Shown piece by piece: positions 20,145 to 29,083 of a stretch of 64,000 nt of DNA (within the stretch, counting starts at the first letter, position 1; the number at the start of each line of letters is the position of its first letter). The stretch lies in the NCBI RefSeq assembly GCF_009733595.1, contig NZ_WOFH01000006.1, positions 186,001 through 250,000 of the forward strand, in the 5' to 3' direction. This stretch comes from Actinomadura litoris. GTDB lineage: Bacteria; Actinomycetota; Actinomycetes; Streptosporangiales; Streptosporangiaceae. Under the pieces are notes generated by a model. The model was not told the origin of the DNA and ran no database searches. It was given only the letters and a program-made list of their open reading frames with translations. Both the position numbers and the translations under genes were made by a program.

Positions 20145-20284
20145 ACCGGCGGGCTCGCGGCCCGGTATTGGCCCTGAGGCGTACGCCCGGAGGCCACCGC
20201 GATGTGGCCGGTGGCCCGATGCCCCGGCGCGTCCGCCCGGGGACCGTTGATCGAATCCGATATTCGACGGCGGACGGAGCGCGC

Positions 20285-21445
20285 GTGCGCAAACACTGGG
20301 TCTACGGTGTGCTGGCTGTGGAGCTCACGGCGGTTCTGGTGTTCGCCGTCCTGTACGACTCCCTGGACTTCCGCATCTACATGCTCGGCGGGCACGCCAT
20401 CGAGGGCGGCTCGCGCCTGTACCTGGAGCAGCTCTCCCACCACTGGTACACCAACACGCCGTTCATGGCCGCGCTGTTCATTCCGCTGTCGGCCGTTCCG
20501 CTGACGATCGCCCGGGTCGCCTGGCAACTGGCGTCGGTCGCCGCGTTCGCGTGGGCCTGCGCCAGCTCGATGCGGCTCGCCGGATACCGGACGACGCGCC
20601 GGACGGTCGCCATCGCCGTCGTCGCCGGAATGGTCCTGGAGCCGATGTGGCATTCCATTTTCCTCGGCCAGGTCAACATGTTCCTGATGGCGCTGGTCAT
20701 GGCCGACATCTGGCGGGTGTCGCAACGGCGACCGGCGGGGATCGGGATCGGGATCGCGGCCGCCATCAAGATCACACCGGCCATCTTCGTCGTCCTGCTG
20801 CTGGTCACGGGACGGATCAAGGCGGCCGTGACCGCGTCGGTGACGTTCGCGGTCTGCTCGCTCGCCGCGTTCGCGATCGCGCCGGACGCCTCACGCCTCT
20901 ACTGGCGGCACACCTTCTACGACACCTCCCGGGTCGGTGTCACCTACATCAGCAACCAGTCGCCGTTCGGCGCCGCCGCGCGGATCATGAAGGGCGTCGA
21001 CAACGTCGGCGGGTGGTACCAGGCGATCCCGCTGACGGTCGCCGTCCTCGGCCTGGCGCTCGCGGTGTCGTGGGCGAGGCGGAACGACTGGCTGGCCGCC
21101 GCCGCCGTCACGGGGGTCACCGGCCTGCTCGTCTCGCCGATCTCCTGGGCGCACCACTGGGTGTGGGTCGCGCCCGCGCTGCTGGTGCTCCTGCGCGATG
21201 GCAGCCGGGTCATCGCGGGCTGCGGCTACGTGCTCTTCGTGCTGTCGCCGCTCTGGTGGACGCCCCACGGCGGAGCCCCCCTGCAATACGGCTTCCACGG
21301 CCCGCTGACGATGGTCGCGAACTGCTATCTGGTGGCGGGTGCGTGCTTCCTCGCCCACATGGCCCTCCGGCTGAGGGACGAGCCCGGCGCCGCGGCGCCC
21401 GAGCCGCTGCCCGAGCCGGAGTCGAGGCGTCCGGCGCTGCTCTGA
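20285..21445 (+). CDS. GT87-family polyprenol-phosphate mannosyltransferase-like membrane protein
   Basis: 386 residues from GTG 20285, chosen for its GGAG site five bases upstream; the frame is open further upstream but with poor coding character. About ten membrane helices. DFRIYMLGG followed by HWYTNTPFMAALFIPLS matches the DUF2029/GT87 family, integral-membrane glycosyltransferases that use polyprenyl-phosphate mannose. In actinobacteria they elongate lipomannan or other cell-envelope glycans. A catalytic Asp is expected in the first periplasmic loop; the Asp of DFRIY is the candidate. Followed by a strong terminator. Confidence 0.82.
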   Translation: MRKHWVYGVLAVELTAVLVFAVLYDSLDFRIYMLGGHAIEGGSRLYLEQLSHHWYTNTPFMAALFIPLSAVPLTIARVAWQLASVAAFAWACASSMRLAGYRTTRRTVAIAVVAGMVLEPMWHSIFLGQVNMFLMALVMADIWRVSQRRPAGIGIGIAAAIKITPAIFVVLLLVTGRIKAAVTASVTFAVCSLAAFAIAPDASRLYWRHTFYDTSRVGVTYISNQSPFGAAARIMKGVDNVGGWYQAIPLTVAVLGLALAVSWARRNDWLAAAAVTGVTGLLVSPISWAHHWVWVAPALLVLLRDGSRVIAGCGYVLFVLSPLWWTPHGGAPLQYGFHGPLTMVANCYLVAGACFLAHMALRLRDEPGAAAPEPLPEPESRRPALL

Positions 21446-21463
21446 CCTTCCGGAACGAAAAGG

Positions 21464-21500
21464 CCAGGGCGTCCACCCGGCAAGAGGGTGGACGCCCTGG
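21464..21500 (+). terminator. Terminator after the GT87 gene
   Basis: A 15-bp perfect stem (21464-21478 with 21486-21500) around GGCAAGA, 18 bases after the stop codon. Confidence 0.85.
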
Positions 21501-22043
21501 GATCGCCGGTTCAGCGGCCGTTGCGGCGGCTGACTCTGTGGTCGGCGGCGGCGGGGGGCCTCAGATGGGAGGACGCCCGGCGTGACGGCGGGGTGGCGCC
21601 GTTCTCTGCGATCCCGCTCGACCTCGGCGATCTCGGCGGCGTCCGGTCTCTCCGGAGGATCAGCGGGCCGCGCCCGAGCCGATCCCCAGGGAGACCTGGG
21701 AGCGGGACGCCGTGACGTCGTGTGGGGGTCTTCTCATGTGCGAGGTCTTCTCATGTGCGGGTCTTCTTCCTTTCACGCCGCGGGGAAGCGTGCCGACCGC
21801 AGGGCCCTGCCGTCGCCGGCGGGGCGACGCATGCGGGGGGAGCGGGACGCGCCGCCTGCCGGTGCTCTGCACTATTGACCATGCGGCTGGAAATTTCCAT
21901 TTCCGGATTGGTGTGAATCGGTGCACTAGAAGGGCCTGCGCGGGGAATCGGGGACCCGACCTGCGAACACTCCAGGCCGGGCCCCTCCTAACTGAATTAT
22001 CGGCGGATTTTCAAACGCCGGACGATCGGGCCTTGGGGAGAAG
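21501..22043. other. Intergenic region with short repeats, no supported gene
   Basis: About 540 bases between two terminators. Open frames here have no ribosome site and no family resemblance. Visible items are a short tandem repeat (21727-21767), a 10-bp palindrome GGAAATTTCC (21889-21898), and a relatively AT-rich patch at 21870-21930 that could be a promoter without a recognisable gene. Confidence 0.5.
21727..21767 (+). repeat. Short tandem repeat, 17-bp period
   Basis: GGTCTTCTCATGTGCG occurs at 21727-21742 and 21744-21759, followed by a third partial copy GGTCTTCT. On the minus strand each unit contains ATGAGAAGACC, but no plausible protein follows. Confidence 0.8.
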
Positions 22044-22085
22044 GGCGCGGCCTGCGCCGGGGGGCGGCTCGGCGCAGGCCGCGCC
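22044..22085 (-). terminator. Terminator after the chitinase gene
   Basis: 15-bp perfect arms 22044-22058 and 22071-22085, beginning 12 bases past the chitinase stop on the minus strand. Confidence 0.85.
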
Positions 22086-22096
22086 ATGGGGAGGGG

Positions 22097-23641
22097 CTAG
22101 AAGCCAGCCGTGATCTTGCTGAACTCCCACGGCTGCTGGTCGGTGCCGCTGCACGTCTCAGAGGTGCCGCCGCCGGGGCACGGACGGTCCCGGTTGACCG
22201 ACCAGAAGGTGAACCGGACCAGACCCTTGGACTTCGCCCAGTCGCGGATCTTCGTCCAGGTCGCGGTCGAGGTCAGCTCCTTCTGGTCCGACATACCGTT
22301 CATGCCGGAGATGCCCATGTGGCCGTACGCCTGCGCGTCCGTCCAGCCGTAGGCCGACTTGAGGGTGTTCTTCAGGCCCTCGCTGGCGCTGACGGTGTTG
22401 CCGTACATGTCGGCGCCGCCGTTGAAGTCGAACGGCATGATCGTGAACACGTCCACGTCGGCCTGCAGGGCCTTGGACTGGTCGATGAGCCGCTTGCCCC
22501 AGCTGTTCGGGCCGCTGGTGAAGGTGCCGAACGTGAGGATCGTCTGGATGCCGGGGTTCTTCTGCTTGATGATCTTCAGGGCGCCGAGGATGCGGTCCTG
22601 GACGGCCGCGCTCTCGAACTCGTCGGTGTTCTCGATGTCGATGTCGATCGCCTTGAGGTTGAAGGCGTCGATCACCTTCTGGTACGCACCGGCGAGCGCC
22701 TCGGGCGAGTTGCAGTTCGGGCCGAGCTTGTTGCCCGACCAGCCGCCGATGGACGGCAGCACGTCGCCGCCGGCCGCGCGGATCTTCGCGATCGCCTGGG
22801 CGTCCACACCGCCGGTGAGCGGCCGCTGGCCGTCCCAGCTCGGGTTGCAGCCGCCGCCCGAGAGGATGAACGCCATCGTGAACCACTTGACCCCGCTGGC
22901 CTTCATGACCGTGGTCGGGTCAGGAGGGTTGCCCCAGCCCATGTACAGGTACGGGGCGGCCTTGCCGACGGCGGGGGTGGTGCAGCCGGTGGTCGTCCCG
23001 GACACGGCCTGGCTCGCGGGGGACTCGCCCACCGCGTTGTAGGCCTTGATCACGTAGGTGTGCGACGAGCACGTCTCCAGGCCGGAGATCGTCGTGCTGG
23101 TCCCGCTGGTGGTGGCGCGGACGTCCGAGCCCTCGTAGACCCGGTAGCCGGTGACGTCGCCGCCGGGCGCCGTCCACGACAGCGTCAGCGAGGTGTCGGT
23201 GCGCTCGGACACGCTCGGCGAGTTCGGTGCCTTGGGAGCGCCGGGGGTCCCGGTGTCGGTGCAGCCCGCACCGTTCAGCGTGCAGTTCTCCGGCGTGCCC
23301 GTGCCGTTCACGAGGAAGCCGAAGGTCACCTTGGCGCCGTCGCCGATGGTGGTGTTGTACTCACGGTTGGTGAAGGTGGCGTGCTGCCCGGACTTGGTCA
23401 GCACCGCGTCCCAGTAGGAGCCGATGGACGCGCCGGCGGGCAGGTCGAACTCCACCTTCCAACCGGAGATCTGGGAGCCGGTGGTGTTGGTGATCGTGTA
23501 CTTGCCCTCGTAGCCCGAGCCCCAGTCGGAGGCCTTGGCGAACGTCGCGGTCGCCGACGCGGTGGCGTTGGCCGGGACGGGGACCAGCAGGGCGATGACG
23601 AGTGCGCTGAGCGCGGTGAGCAGTGGGAGAAGTCTTCTCAA
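22097..23641 (-). CDS. Secreted GH18 chitinase with CBM2 and FnIII domains
   Basis: 514 residues from TTG 23641, chosen because GGGAG lies six bases upstream and a clean signal peptide begins there (positively charged RR, hydrophobic core, cleavage near VPANA). Order: signal peptide ~1-28, CBM2-type carbohydrate-binding module ~30-130, fibronectin-III domain ~145-225 (TSLTLSWTAPGGDVTGYRVYEG), GH18 catalytic domain ~240-514. The GH18 motif reads AIDIDIENTDE, keeping the DxDxE acid/base residues. It hydrolyses chitin outside the cell. A palindrome upstream is shared with the AA10 LPMO gene at 44386, suggesting co-regulation. Confidence 0.95.
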   Translation of the reverse strand: MRRLLPLLTALSALVIALLVPVPANATASATATFAKASDWGSGYEGKYTITNTTGSQISGWKVEFDLPAGASIGSYWDAVLTKSGQHATFTNREYNTTIGDGAKVTFGFLVNGTGTPENCTLNGAGCTDTGTPGAPKAPNSPSVSERTDTSLTLSWTAPGGDVTGYRVYEGSDVRATTSGTSTTISGLETCSSHTYVIKAYNAVGESPASQAVSGTTTGCTTPAVGKAAPYLYMGWGNPPDPTTVMKASGVKWFTMAFILSGGGCNPSWDGQRPLTGGVDAQAIAKIRAAGGDVLPSIGGWSGNKLGPNCNSPEALAGAYQKVIDAFNLKAIDIDIENTDEFESAAVQDRILGALKIIKQKNPGIQTILTFGTFTSGPNSWGKRLIDQSKALQADVDVFTIMPFDFNGGADMYGNTVSASEGLKNTLKSAYGWTDAQAYGHMGISGMNGMSDQKELTSTATWTKIRDWAKSKGLVRFTFWSVNRDRPCPGGGTSETCSGTDQQPWEFSKITAGF

Positions 23642-23757
23642 TTTTCGCTCCCGGGTAGGAGACGCGGACACGCAGGAATCCCCCGAACCCCGAGTCGTTG
23701 ACATGGCATGCCGGAGTAACGCGGGCGGGGAGCGGGCCACAACCGACCTCGAATCAT

Positions 23758-23772
23758 TAGGAAAGTTTCCTA
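23758..23772. promoter_or_regulatory. Palindromic operator-like site upstream of the chitinase
   Basis: TAGGAAAGTTTCCTA, 7-bp perfect arms around one base, 117 bases before the start codon. The same palindrome with C at the centre lies before the LPMO gene (44235-44253). No DasR-type site (TGGTCTAGACCA) was seen nearby. Confidence 0.65.
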
Positions 23773-24032
23773 TCAGTCGGATGTACGGTAACCACCGCGT
23801 CGCCCACCGGCAACCCCTCGCGGCGCGCGCCTCCGTTTCGCCTTTCAACCACCCCAGCTAAAGGACCGAACCAGCCCGCCCACCACGAATATCGGCACCA
23901 TCTGCCAACGAATACGCGCGTCCCTTGGCAGGGGACGCGCAGAACCGCCGTTCATGCCCCTTCACGGGAACGGACACGGGCGAACGGACGGGATGAAAGC
24001 AGACGGCGAGCGCGGGTGCACGGCAACGGGCA
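23773..24032. other. Intergenic region between chitinase promoter and acs terminator
   Basis: No supported gene. It contains an inverted repeat GCGCGTCCC/GGGACGCGC (23916-23924 with 23932-23940) around a short loop, possibly a second terminator, and upstream sequences that should hold the chitinase promoter. Confidence 0.45.
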
Positions 24033-24064
24033 CACGGGCCCCCGCCCGGAGGCGGAGGCCCGTG
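24033..24064 (-). terminator. Terminator after acetyl-CoA synthetase gene
   Basis: CACGGGCC (24033-24040) pairs with GGCCCGTG (24057-24064), with an inner CCGCC/GGCGG extension, just past the acs stop on the minus strand. Confidence 0.75.
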
Positions 24065-24097
24065 ATCGCCGAGACCTCCCGTATCGGTTCTCCCCTG

Positions 24098-26077
24098 TCA
24101 GTCCTCCTTCGACGTGGGCAGCTTCGCGGAGATGAGGTCCATCACCGACGAGTCCTGAAGCGTGGTCACATCGCCCAGCGACCGGTTCTCCGCGACGTCC
24201 CGGAGCAGCCGCCGCATGATCTTGCCGGAGCGCGTCTTCGGCAGTTCCGGGACGACGAGGATCTGCCGCGGCTTGGCGATCGGCCCGATCTCGCGCGCCA
24301 CGTGGTCGCGCAGCTCGGCGGCCAGCTCGGGGCCCTTGTCGGCGGCGCCGCCGCGCAGGATGACGAACGCGACGATGCCCTGCCCGGTCGTCGGGTCGGT
24401 CGCGCCGACCACCGCCGCCTCGGCCACCTGCGGGTTGGACACCAGGGCCGACTCCACCTCGGTCGTGGAGATGCGGTGCCCGGAGACGTTCATGACGTCG
24501 TCCACGCGGCCGAGCAGCCACAGGTCGCCGTCGCCGTCCTTCTTGGCGCCGTCCCCGGCGAAGTAGAAGCCCTGCCCGGCGAACCGCGACCAGTAGGTGT
24601 CGGCGTAGCGCTCCGGGTCGCCCCAGATCCCGCGCAGCATCGACGGCCACGGCTCGGTCAGGACGAGGTAGCCGCCGCCGCCGTCCGGCACCGGGACGCC
24701 GTCGCCGTCCACCACGTCCGCCGCGATCCCCGGCAGCGCCACCTGCGCCGACCCGGGCTTGGCCGCGGTCACGCCCGGCAGCGGGCTGATCATGATCGCG
24801 CCGGTCTCGGTCTGCCACCAGGTGTCCACGACCGGCGTGCGGCCGCCGCCGATCGTGTCGCGGTACCAGATCCACGCCTCGGGGTTGATCGGCTCGCCGA
24901 CCGACCCGAGCAGCCGCAGCGACGACAGGTCGTACTTCGCGGGGACGTCCTCGCCCCACTTCATGAACGTGCGGATCACCGTCGGCGCCGTGTAGAGCAG
25001 CGTGACCCCGTACTTCTGGATGATCTCCCAGAACCGGCCCCGGTGCGGCGTGTCGGGCGTCCCCTCGTACATCACCTGGGTCGCGCGGTTGGCGAGCGGC
25101 CCGTACACGATGTAGGTGTGGCCCGTCACCCAGCCGATGTCGGCCGCGCACCAGTACACGTCGGTGTCCGGCTTCAGGTCGAACACGGCGTGGTGGGTGT
25201 AGGCGGCCTGGGTCAGGTAGCCGCCCGAGGTGTGCAGGATGCCCTTCGGCTTGGCCGTCGTCCCCGAGGTGTAGAGGATGAACAGCGGCTGCTCGGCGTC
25301 GAAGTAGTCCGGCGTGTGCGCCGCGGACTGCCGGTCGACGAGGTCGTGCCACCACACGTCGCGCCCCTCGGTGAACGGCACGGTCTCACCCGTCCGCCGG
25401 ACGACCAGGACCCGCTCGATGCCGGTGCCCTCCGCCGCCTCGTCCGCCGCCGGCTTCAGCGCGTTCGGCCTGCCGCGCCGGAACCCGCCGTCGGCCGTGA
25501 TCAGGACGCGGGCCCGCGCGTCCTCGATGCGGTTGCGCAGCGCCTCGGCGGAGAAGCCGCCGAACACCACCGAGTGCGGGGCGCCGAGCCGGGCGCAGGC
25601 CAGCATCGCGAACACGGCCTCGGGGATCATCGGGAGGTAGATCATCACCCGGTCGCCGGCCCGGACGCCGAGTTCGACGAGCGCGTTCGCGGCCTTGCAG
25701 ACCTCGTCCTTGAGCTGGGCGTAGGTGATCGTGCGGGTGTCGCCCGGCTCGCCCTCCCAGTGGATGGCGACCTGGTCGCCGTGCCCGGCGTCCACGTGCC
25801 GGTCGACGGCGTTGACCGCCACGTTGAGCAGCCCGCCCTCGAACCACCTGGCGAACGGCGGCTCCCATTCGAGGGCGTTCGTCCAGGGGCGCCCCCAGTC
25901 GAGCCGCCGCGCCTGCTCCTCCCAGAACGCGATCCGGTCGGACGCGGCGTCCGCGTAGGCGGCGGCGGTGACGTTGGCCTCGGCGGCCAGCCCCGACGGC
26001 GGCGGGAACCGCCGGTCCTCGTGCATCAGGTTGGACAGGGTGTCCTTCGACGGCGGCGCCGGAGGTGTCTCGCTCAC
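24098..26077 (-). CDS. acsA: Acetyl-CoA synthetase
   Basis: 659 residues, the usual length for AMP-forming acetate:CoA ligase. Motifs in order: N-terminal ACAS_N region, ATP-binding YTSGTTAKPKG, WWQTETG, GD-containing YFAGDGAKKD, RVDDVMNVSGHR, and the C-terminal SGKIMRRLLR whose Lys is the acetylation-controlled catalytic residue. It activates acetate to acetyl-CoA through acetyl-AMP. It lies 32 bases downstream of the SatP acetate permease gene and is probably co-transcribed with it; the whole stretch to 31040 is devoted to acetate or a similar small monocarboxylate. Confidence 0.97.
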   Translation of the reverse strand: MSETPPAPPSKDTLSNLMHEDRRFPPPSGLAAEANVTAAAYADAASDRIAFWEEQARRLDWGRPWTNALEWEPPFARWFEGGLLNVAVNAVDRHVDAGHGDQVAIHWEGEPGDTRTITYAQLKDEVCKAANALVELGVRAGDRVMIYLPMIPEAVFAMLACARLGAPHSVVFGGFSAEALRNRIEDARARVLITADGGFRRGRPNALKPAADEAAEGTGIERVLVVRRTGETVPFTEGRDVWWHDLVDRQSAAHTPDYFDAEQPLFILYTSGTTAKPKGILHTSGGYLTQAAYTHHAVFDLKPDTDVYWCAADIGWVTGHTYIVYGPLANRATQVMYEGTPDTPHRGRFWEIIQKYGVTLLYTAPTVIRTFMKWGEDVPAKYDLSSLRLLGSVGEPINPEAWIWYRDTIGGGRTPVVDTWWQTETGAIMISPLPGVTAAKPGSAQVALPGIAADVVDGDGVPVPDGGGGYLVLTEPWPSMLRGIWGDPERYADTYWSRFAGQGFYFAGDGAKKDGDGDLWLLGRVDDVMNVSGHRISTTEVESALVSNPQVAEAAVVGATDPTTGQGIVAFVILRGGAADKGPELAAELRDHVAREIGPIAKPRQILVVPELPKTRSGKIMRRLLRDVAENRSLGDVTTLQDSSVMDLISAKLPTSKED

Positions 26078-26109
26078 GGTCGCGCTCCTCTCACTCGTCC
26101 GTCAGGGCG

Positions 26110-26736
26110 TCAGCCGATGGGCCAGGTGGGCATGACCGTGCGCTTCCAGGTCGAGTTCGTGACCGTGGCGAAGGAGGTGTACCAGGCCAGCACGGCGGTG
26201 AGCAGGCCGAGGTAGCCGCCGACCTTGGTCATGTTCTCGTTGACCGTCAGGTCGCCGATCGTGAGGAACACGAACGTCGCGGTCAGGAACACGAACACGG
26301 CCGCGACCGCGCCGCTCACCCGCAGCGAGGCGATCGTCATGTACGCGGTGAAGATGGTCCAGCCGAGCAGGAAGACGCCGACCGCGTGGGTCGCCTGGTC
26401 GGCGGTCGCCCCGGTCGGCTTGTAGAAGAACAGGATTCCCGCGAAGGCGAGCCAGAAGGCGCCATAGGAAGTGAACGCGAGGGCGCCGAAGGTGTTGTCC
26501 TTCCGGAACTCCCACATTCCGGCGGCGAATTGCGCGAGCCCGCCGTAGAAGAGGGCGAGCCCGAGCACGACGCTCTTCGTGCCCACTTCGAGGATGCCCG
26601 CGTTGACGCAGCTCAGGACGAACGTCGTCAGGGCGAAAGCGGCGAGCCCGAGCGGCCCGGGGTCGGCGATCCCCCCTGCCGGGGCGATCCGCTCCGGGGC
26701 CCTGACCGGTAGCCTGCCCGCTTCGGTATCGGCCAT
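26110..26736 (-). CDS. satP: SatP/YaaH (GPR1/FUN34) acetate permease
   Basis: 208 residues with six membrane helices. ADPGPLGLAAFALTTF matches the family NPxPLGLxxF signature at the start of TM1 with a conservative change at its first residue, and GGLAQFAAGMWEFRKDNTFG is the conserved TM2-3 segment. Members are hexameric succinate/acetate channels of the cytoplasmic membrane. ATG 26736 follows GGGAGGG at good spacing. Upstream gene of the satP-acs pair. An inverted repeat GTCGCG/CGCGAC at 26751-26767 lies just before the ribosome site and could be regulatory. Confidence 0.93.
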   Translation of the reverse strand: MADTEAGRLPVRAPERIAPAGGIADPGPLGLAAFALTTFVLSCVNAGILEVGTKSVVLGLALFYGGLAQFAAGMWEFRKDNTFGALAFTSYGAFWLAFAGILFFYKPTGATADQATHAVGVFLLGWTIFTAYMTIASLRVSGAVAAVFVFLTATFVFLTIGDLTVNENMTKVGGYLGLLTAVLAWYTSFATVTNSTWKRTVMPTWPIG

Positions 26737-26900
26737 TCGATTTCCCTCCCGTCGCGCGTCTCGCGACGCGAACAAGCGCTGATGAGGCGAACATAGGCCC
26801 GCGAACTCGGGCGAAATAGAGCAGTTCGGGGTTGATCGACCAATGGCGACACCCGGGCGATGGCGTGCGCCCGCGTCCGAGCGAACGGTCGATCCCCGGC

Positions 26901-26940
26901 GACCAGCGGTTCGCCGATCCGCTACGACCAGCGGTTCGCC
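26901..26940 (+). repeat. 15-bp direct repeat at the actP 3' end
   Basis: GACCAGCGGTTCGCC occurs at 26901-26915 and 26926-26940 (25-base period), one copy after and one inside the end of the symporter gene. Confidence 0.7.
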
Positions 26941-28694
26941 CGCGGCGTGTCGCCCGTGTCGGGTCCGGTGGGGCGCACCGACTCGGGCGCGTGCATGCGC
27001 ACCATCACCGAGGCGATGTCCGGGCGCAGCCGTCCCCGGGTCAGCCGCGACACCACGAACATCACCAGGAACGCGATCGGGACGGTCAGCGCCGACGGCT
27101 CGGCCAGCAGCTCGCGCGGCCAGCCGTCCAGCGCGGGCGCGAGGGTCGAGACGATCACCGCGGCGGTGGCGAGGCCGCCGCCCGCGACCAGGCCCGCGGC
27201 GGCGCCCGCCGAGGTCAGCCCGCGCCACCAGATCCCGAGCAGCAGCAGCGGGCAGAACGAGGACGCGGCGACCGCGAACGGCAGCCCGACCGCCCGCGCG
27301 ATCGGCACCCCGCCCGTCGACAGCGCGACCGCGAACGGGACGCAGATCGCCACCACGGTGCCGATCCGGAACGGGTGGAAGCGCCGCATGCGGCCGCCGG
27401 AGCGTCCGCCCAGCATGTCCTGCGCGAGCACCCCGGCGACCGACATCGTCAGCCCCGACGAGGTCGACAGGAACGCCGCGAACGCCCCCGCCGTGACCAG
27501 CGCGCCGAGCAGCCGCCCGGCCGTGCCGGGCACGAGATGGCCCGGCAGCAGCAGCACGATCGCGTCGGAGTCGCCGGTCGCCAGCAGCTCGGGCGCGTAG
27601 AGCCGGCCGAGCGCGCCGTAGGCGGTGGGCAGCAGGTAGAAGCCGCCGAGCAGGGCGAGGACGGCCAGCGCCGTGCGCCGGGCCGCCCGCCCGTCGGGGT
27701 TGGTGTAGAAGCGGACCAGAATGTGCGGCAGCCCCATCGTCCCGAGGAACGTCGCGATGACCAGCGAATACGTCGCGTACAGCGGATGGCCGTGCCCGCC
27801 GCCGCCGTTGAGCGGCGACGCCCACGCGTGGTTGCCCGCGATCGCCGAGCCGGCCATGACGGGCGCCGCCGACCCGGCCGGGAACCCCAGCCGGGTCTCG
27901 TCGGCGACCGTGTGCCGCCCGGCGGCCAGGGGGAGCGGCGCGTCGACGCGCCGCCCGTCCACGACGCCGCGCGCGGCCACCGTCACCGGGACGCGCACGT
28001 CGACGCGCGTGGCGGTGTCGAACCGCACGGTCGTGGCCTCCGCGAACTCCGGCGTGTCGTGCGCGGTCACCGGCGGCGCGCCCCGGCTCGACCAGACGAA
28101 CCCGATGAACAGCAGCGGGATCGTGATCGCCGTGATCTTCACGCAGTACTGGAACGCCTGCACGGCGGTGATGCTGCGCATCCCGCCGACCGACACGCTC
28201 GCGACCACCACGACCACGATGATCAGCGCGCCCAGCCACGGCGGCGCGCCGGTGATCACGTGCAGGGTCAGCGAGGCGCCGCGCAGCTGCGGGACGAGGT
28301 AGAGCCACCCGACGACGATCACCAGCACGCTCGACATCCGCCGCACCACCGGCGACCCGAGCCGCGCCTCGGCGAAGTCGGGCAGCGTGTAGGCGCCCGA
28401 GCGCCGCAGCGGCGCCGCCACCAGCAGCAGCAGGACGAGGTACCCGGCGGTGTAGCCGACCGGGTACCAGAGCATGTCGGCGCCGTAGGCCATGACCAGC
28501 CCCGCGACGCCGAGGAAGGAGGCCGCCGACAGGTACTCCCCGCTGATCGCCGAGGCGTTCCAGATCGGCGAGACCGTGCGGGAGGCGACGTAGAAGTCCG
28601 ACGTCGTCCGCGACCGGCGCAGGCCGCGGCTGCCGATCAGGACGGTGACCACGGTGACGACCGCGATCGCGACGACCGCGTACGGCGAGCTCAC
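26922..28694 (-). CDS. actP: Sodium:solute symporter, ActP-like acetate/monocarboxylate transporter
   Basis: 590 residues with about 13 membrane helices, SSS family. TM1-2 contains SPIWNASAISGEYLSAASFLG and TM8 GTMGLPHILVRFYTNPDGRAARRT, both strongly diagnostic of ActP/MctC-type monocarboxylate symporters. An extra hydrophilic loop at ~215-300 replaces a shorter loop in the enterobacterial protein. GTG 28694 overlaps the stop of the DUF485 gene (GTGA). It forms one unit with LytS-type kinase, LytTR regulator and DUF485 protein. It takes up acetate (or pyruvate/propionate) with Na+ or H+. Confidence 0.94.
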   Translation of the reverse strand: MSSPYAVVAIAVVTVVTVLIGSRGLRRSRTTSDFYVASRTVSPIWNASAISGEYLSAASFLGVAGLVMAYGADMLWYPVGYTAGYLVLLLLVAAPLRRSGAYTLPDFAEARLGSPVVRRMSSVLVIVVGWLYLVPQLRGASLTLHVITGAPPWLGALIIVVVVVASVSVGGMRSITAVQAFQYCVKITAITIPLLFIGFVWSSRGAPPVTAHDTPEFAEATTVRFDTATRVDVRVPVTVAARGVVDGRRVDAPLPLAAGRHTVADETRLGFPAGSAAPVMAGSAIAGNHAWASPLNGGGGHGHPLYATYSLVIATFLGTMGLPHILVRFYTNPDGRAARRTALAVLALLGGFYLLPTAYGALGRLYAPELLATGDSDAIVLLLPGHLVPGTAGRLLGALVTAGAFAAFLSTSSGLTMSVAGVLAQDMLGGRSGGRMRRFHPFRIGTVVAICVPFAVALSTGGVPIARAVGLPFAVAASSFCPLLLLGIWWRGLTSAGAAAGLVAGGGLATAAVIVSTLAPALDGWPRELLAEPSALTVPIAFLVMFVVSRLTRGRLRPDIASVMVRMHAPESVRPTGPDTGDTPRANRWS

Positions 28695-29083
28695 GAACGG
28701 TCGACCAGGTCCTCGAACTCGTGCTCGTTGCGCTCGGCCTGGCGCACGTAGAGCACCGCGCCCGCGACCAGGCCGGGGTAGACCAGCACGCCGAGCAGCA
28801 GCCACGGCAGCGGCAGCCCCGCGACGTTCAGGTCCCGCACCTGCGGCACGAACGCGAACACCAGCGGCAGCGCGCCGAGCAGCCCCCCGAACAGCGCGCA
28901 CACCCGGATCGCCAGGTGCAGCTGGACGCGCATCAGCGACCTGATCATCAGGTCGCCGAGCTGGGTCTGCTCGTGCAGGTCGCGCCGTCCGCCCGCGCCG
29001 GGCCGCAGCCGGGTGGCCCGGCCGCCGCCGCGCTGCACCCGCACGCGCCTCGGCGGCCCGCCGGGTTCGCCGGGCCCGGTCAC
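28691..29083 (-). CDS. DUF485 membrane protein, symporter partner
   Basis: 130 residues with two membrane helices (CALFGGLLGALPLVFAFV and PLPWLLLGVLVYPGLVAGAVLYV) and the acidic C-terminus NEHEFEDLV typical of DUF485 proteins that accompany acetate symporters. The N-terminal ~50 residues are basic and Gly/Arg-rich. GTG 29083 overlaps the stop of the LytTR regulator, and its own stop overlaps the actP start, so production is stoichiometrically coupled. It is probably an accessory subunit of the symporter; the mechanism is unknown. Confidence 0.85.
   Translation of the reverse strand: MTGPGEPGGPPRRVRVQRGGGRATRLRPGAGGRRDLHEQTQLGDLMIRSLMRVQLHLAIRVCALFGGLLGALPLVFAFVPQVRDLNVAGLPLPWLLLGVLVYPGLVAGAVLYVRQAERNEHEFEDLVDRS

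Noticed and set aside
21488..21715. 75-residue plus-strand frame after the GT87 gene
   Set aside because: Starts inside the terminator stem, no ribosome site, arginine/proline-rich random composition.
21660..21734. 25-residue minus-strand peptide containing SQVSL, recalling SapB/AmfS-type lanthipeptide precursors
   Set aside because: No Ser/Thr-Cys core, no lanthipeptide synthetase nearby, and the ATG lies in a simple tandem repeat.
23642..23848. Extended chitinase N-terminus from ATG 23848
   Set aside because: Would place the signal peptide 69 residues inside the protein and translate through the operator-like palindrome.
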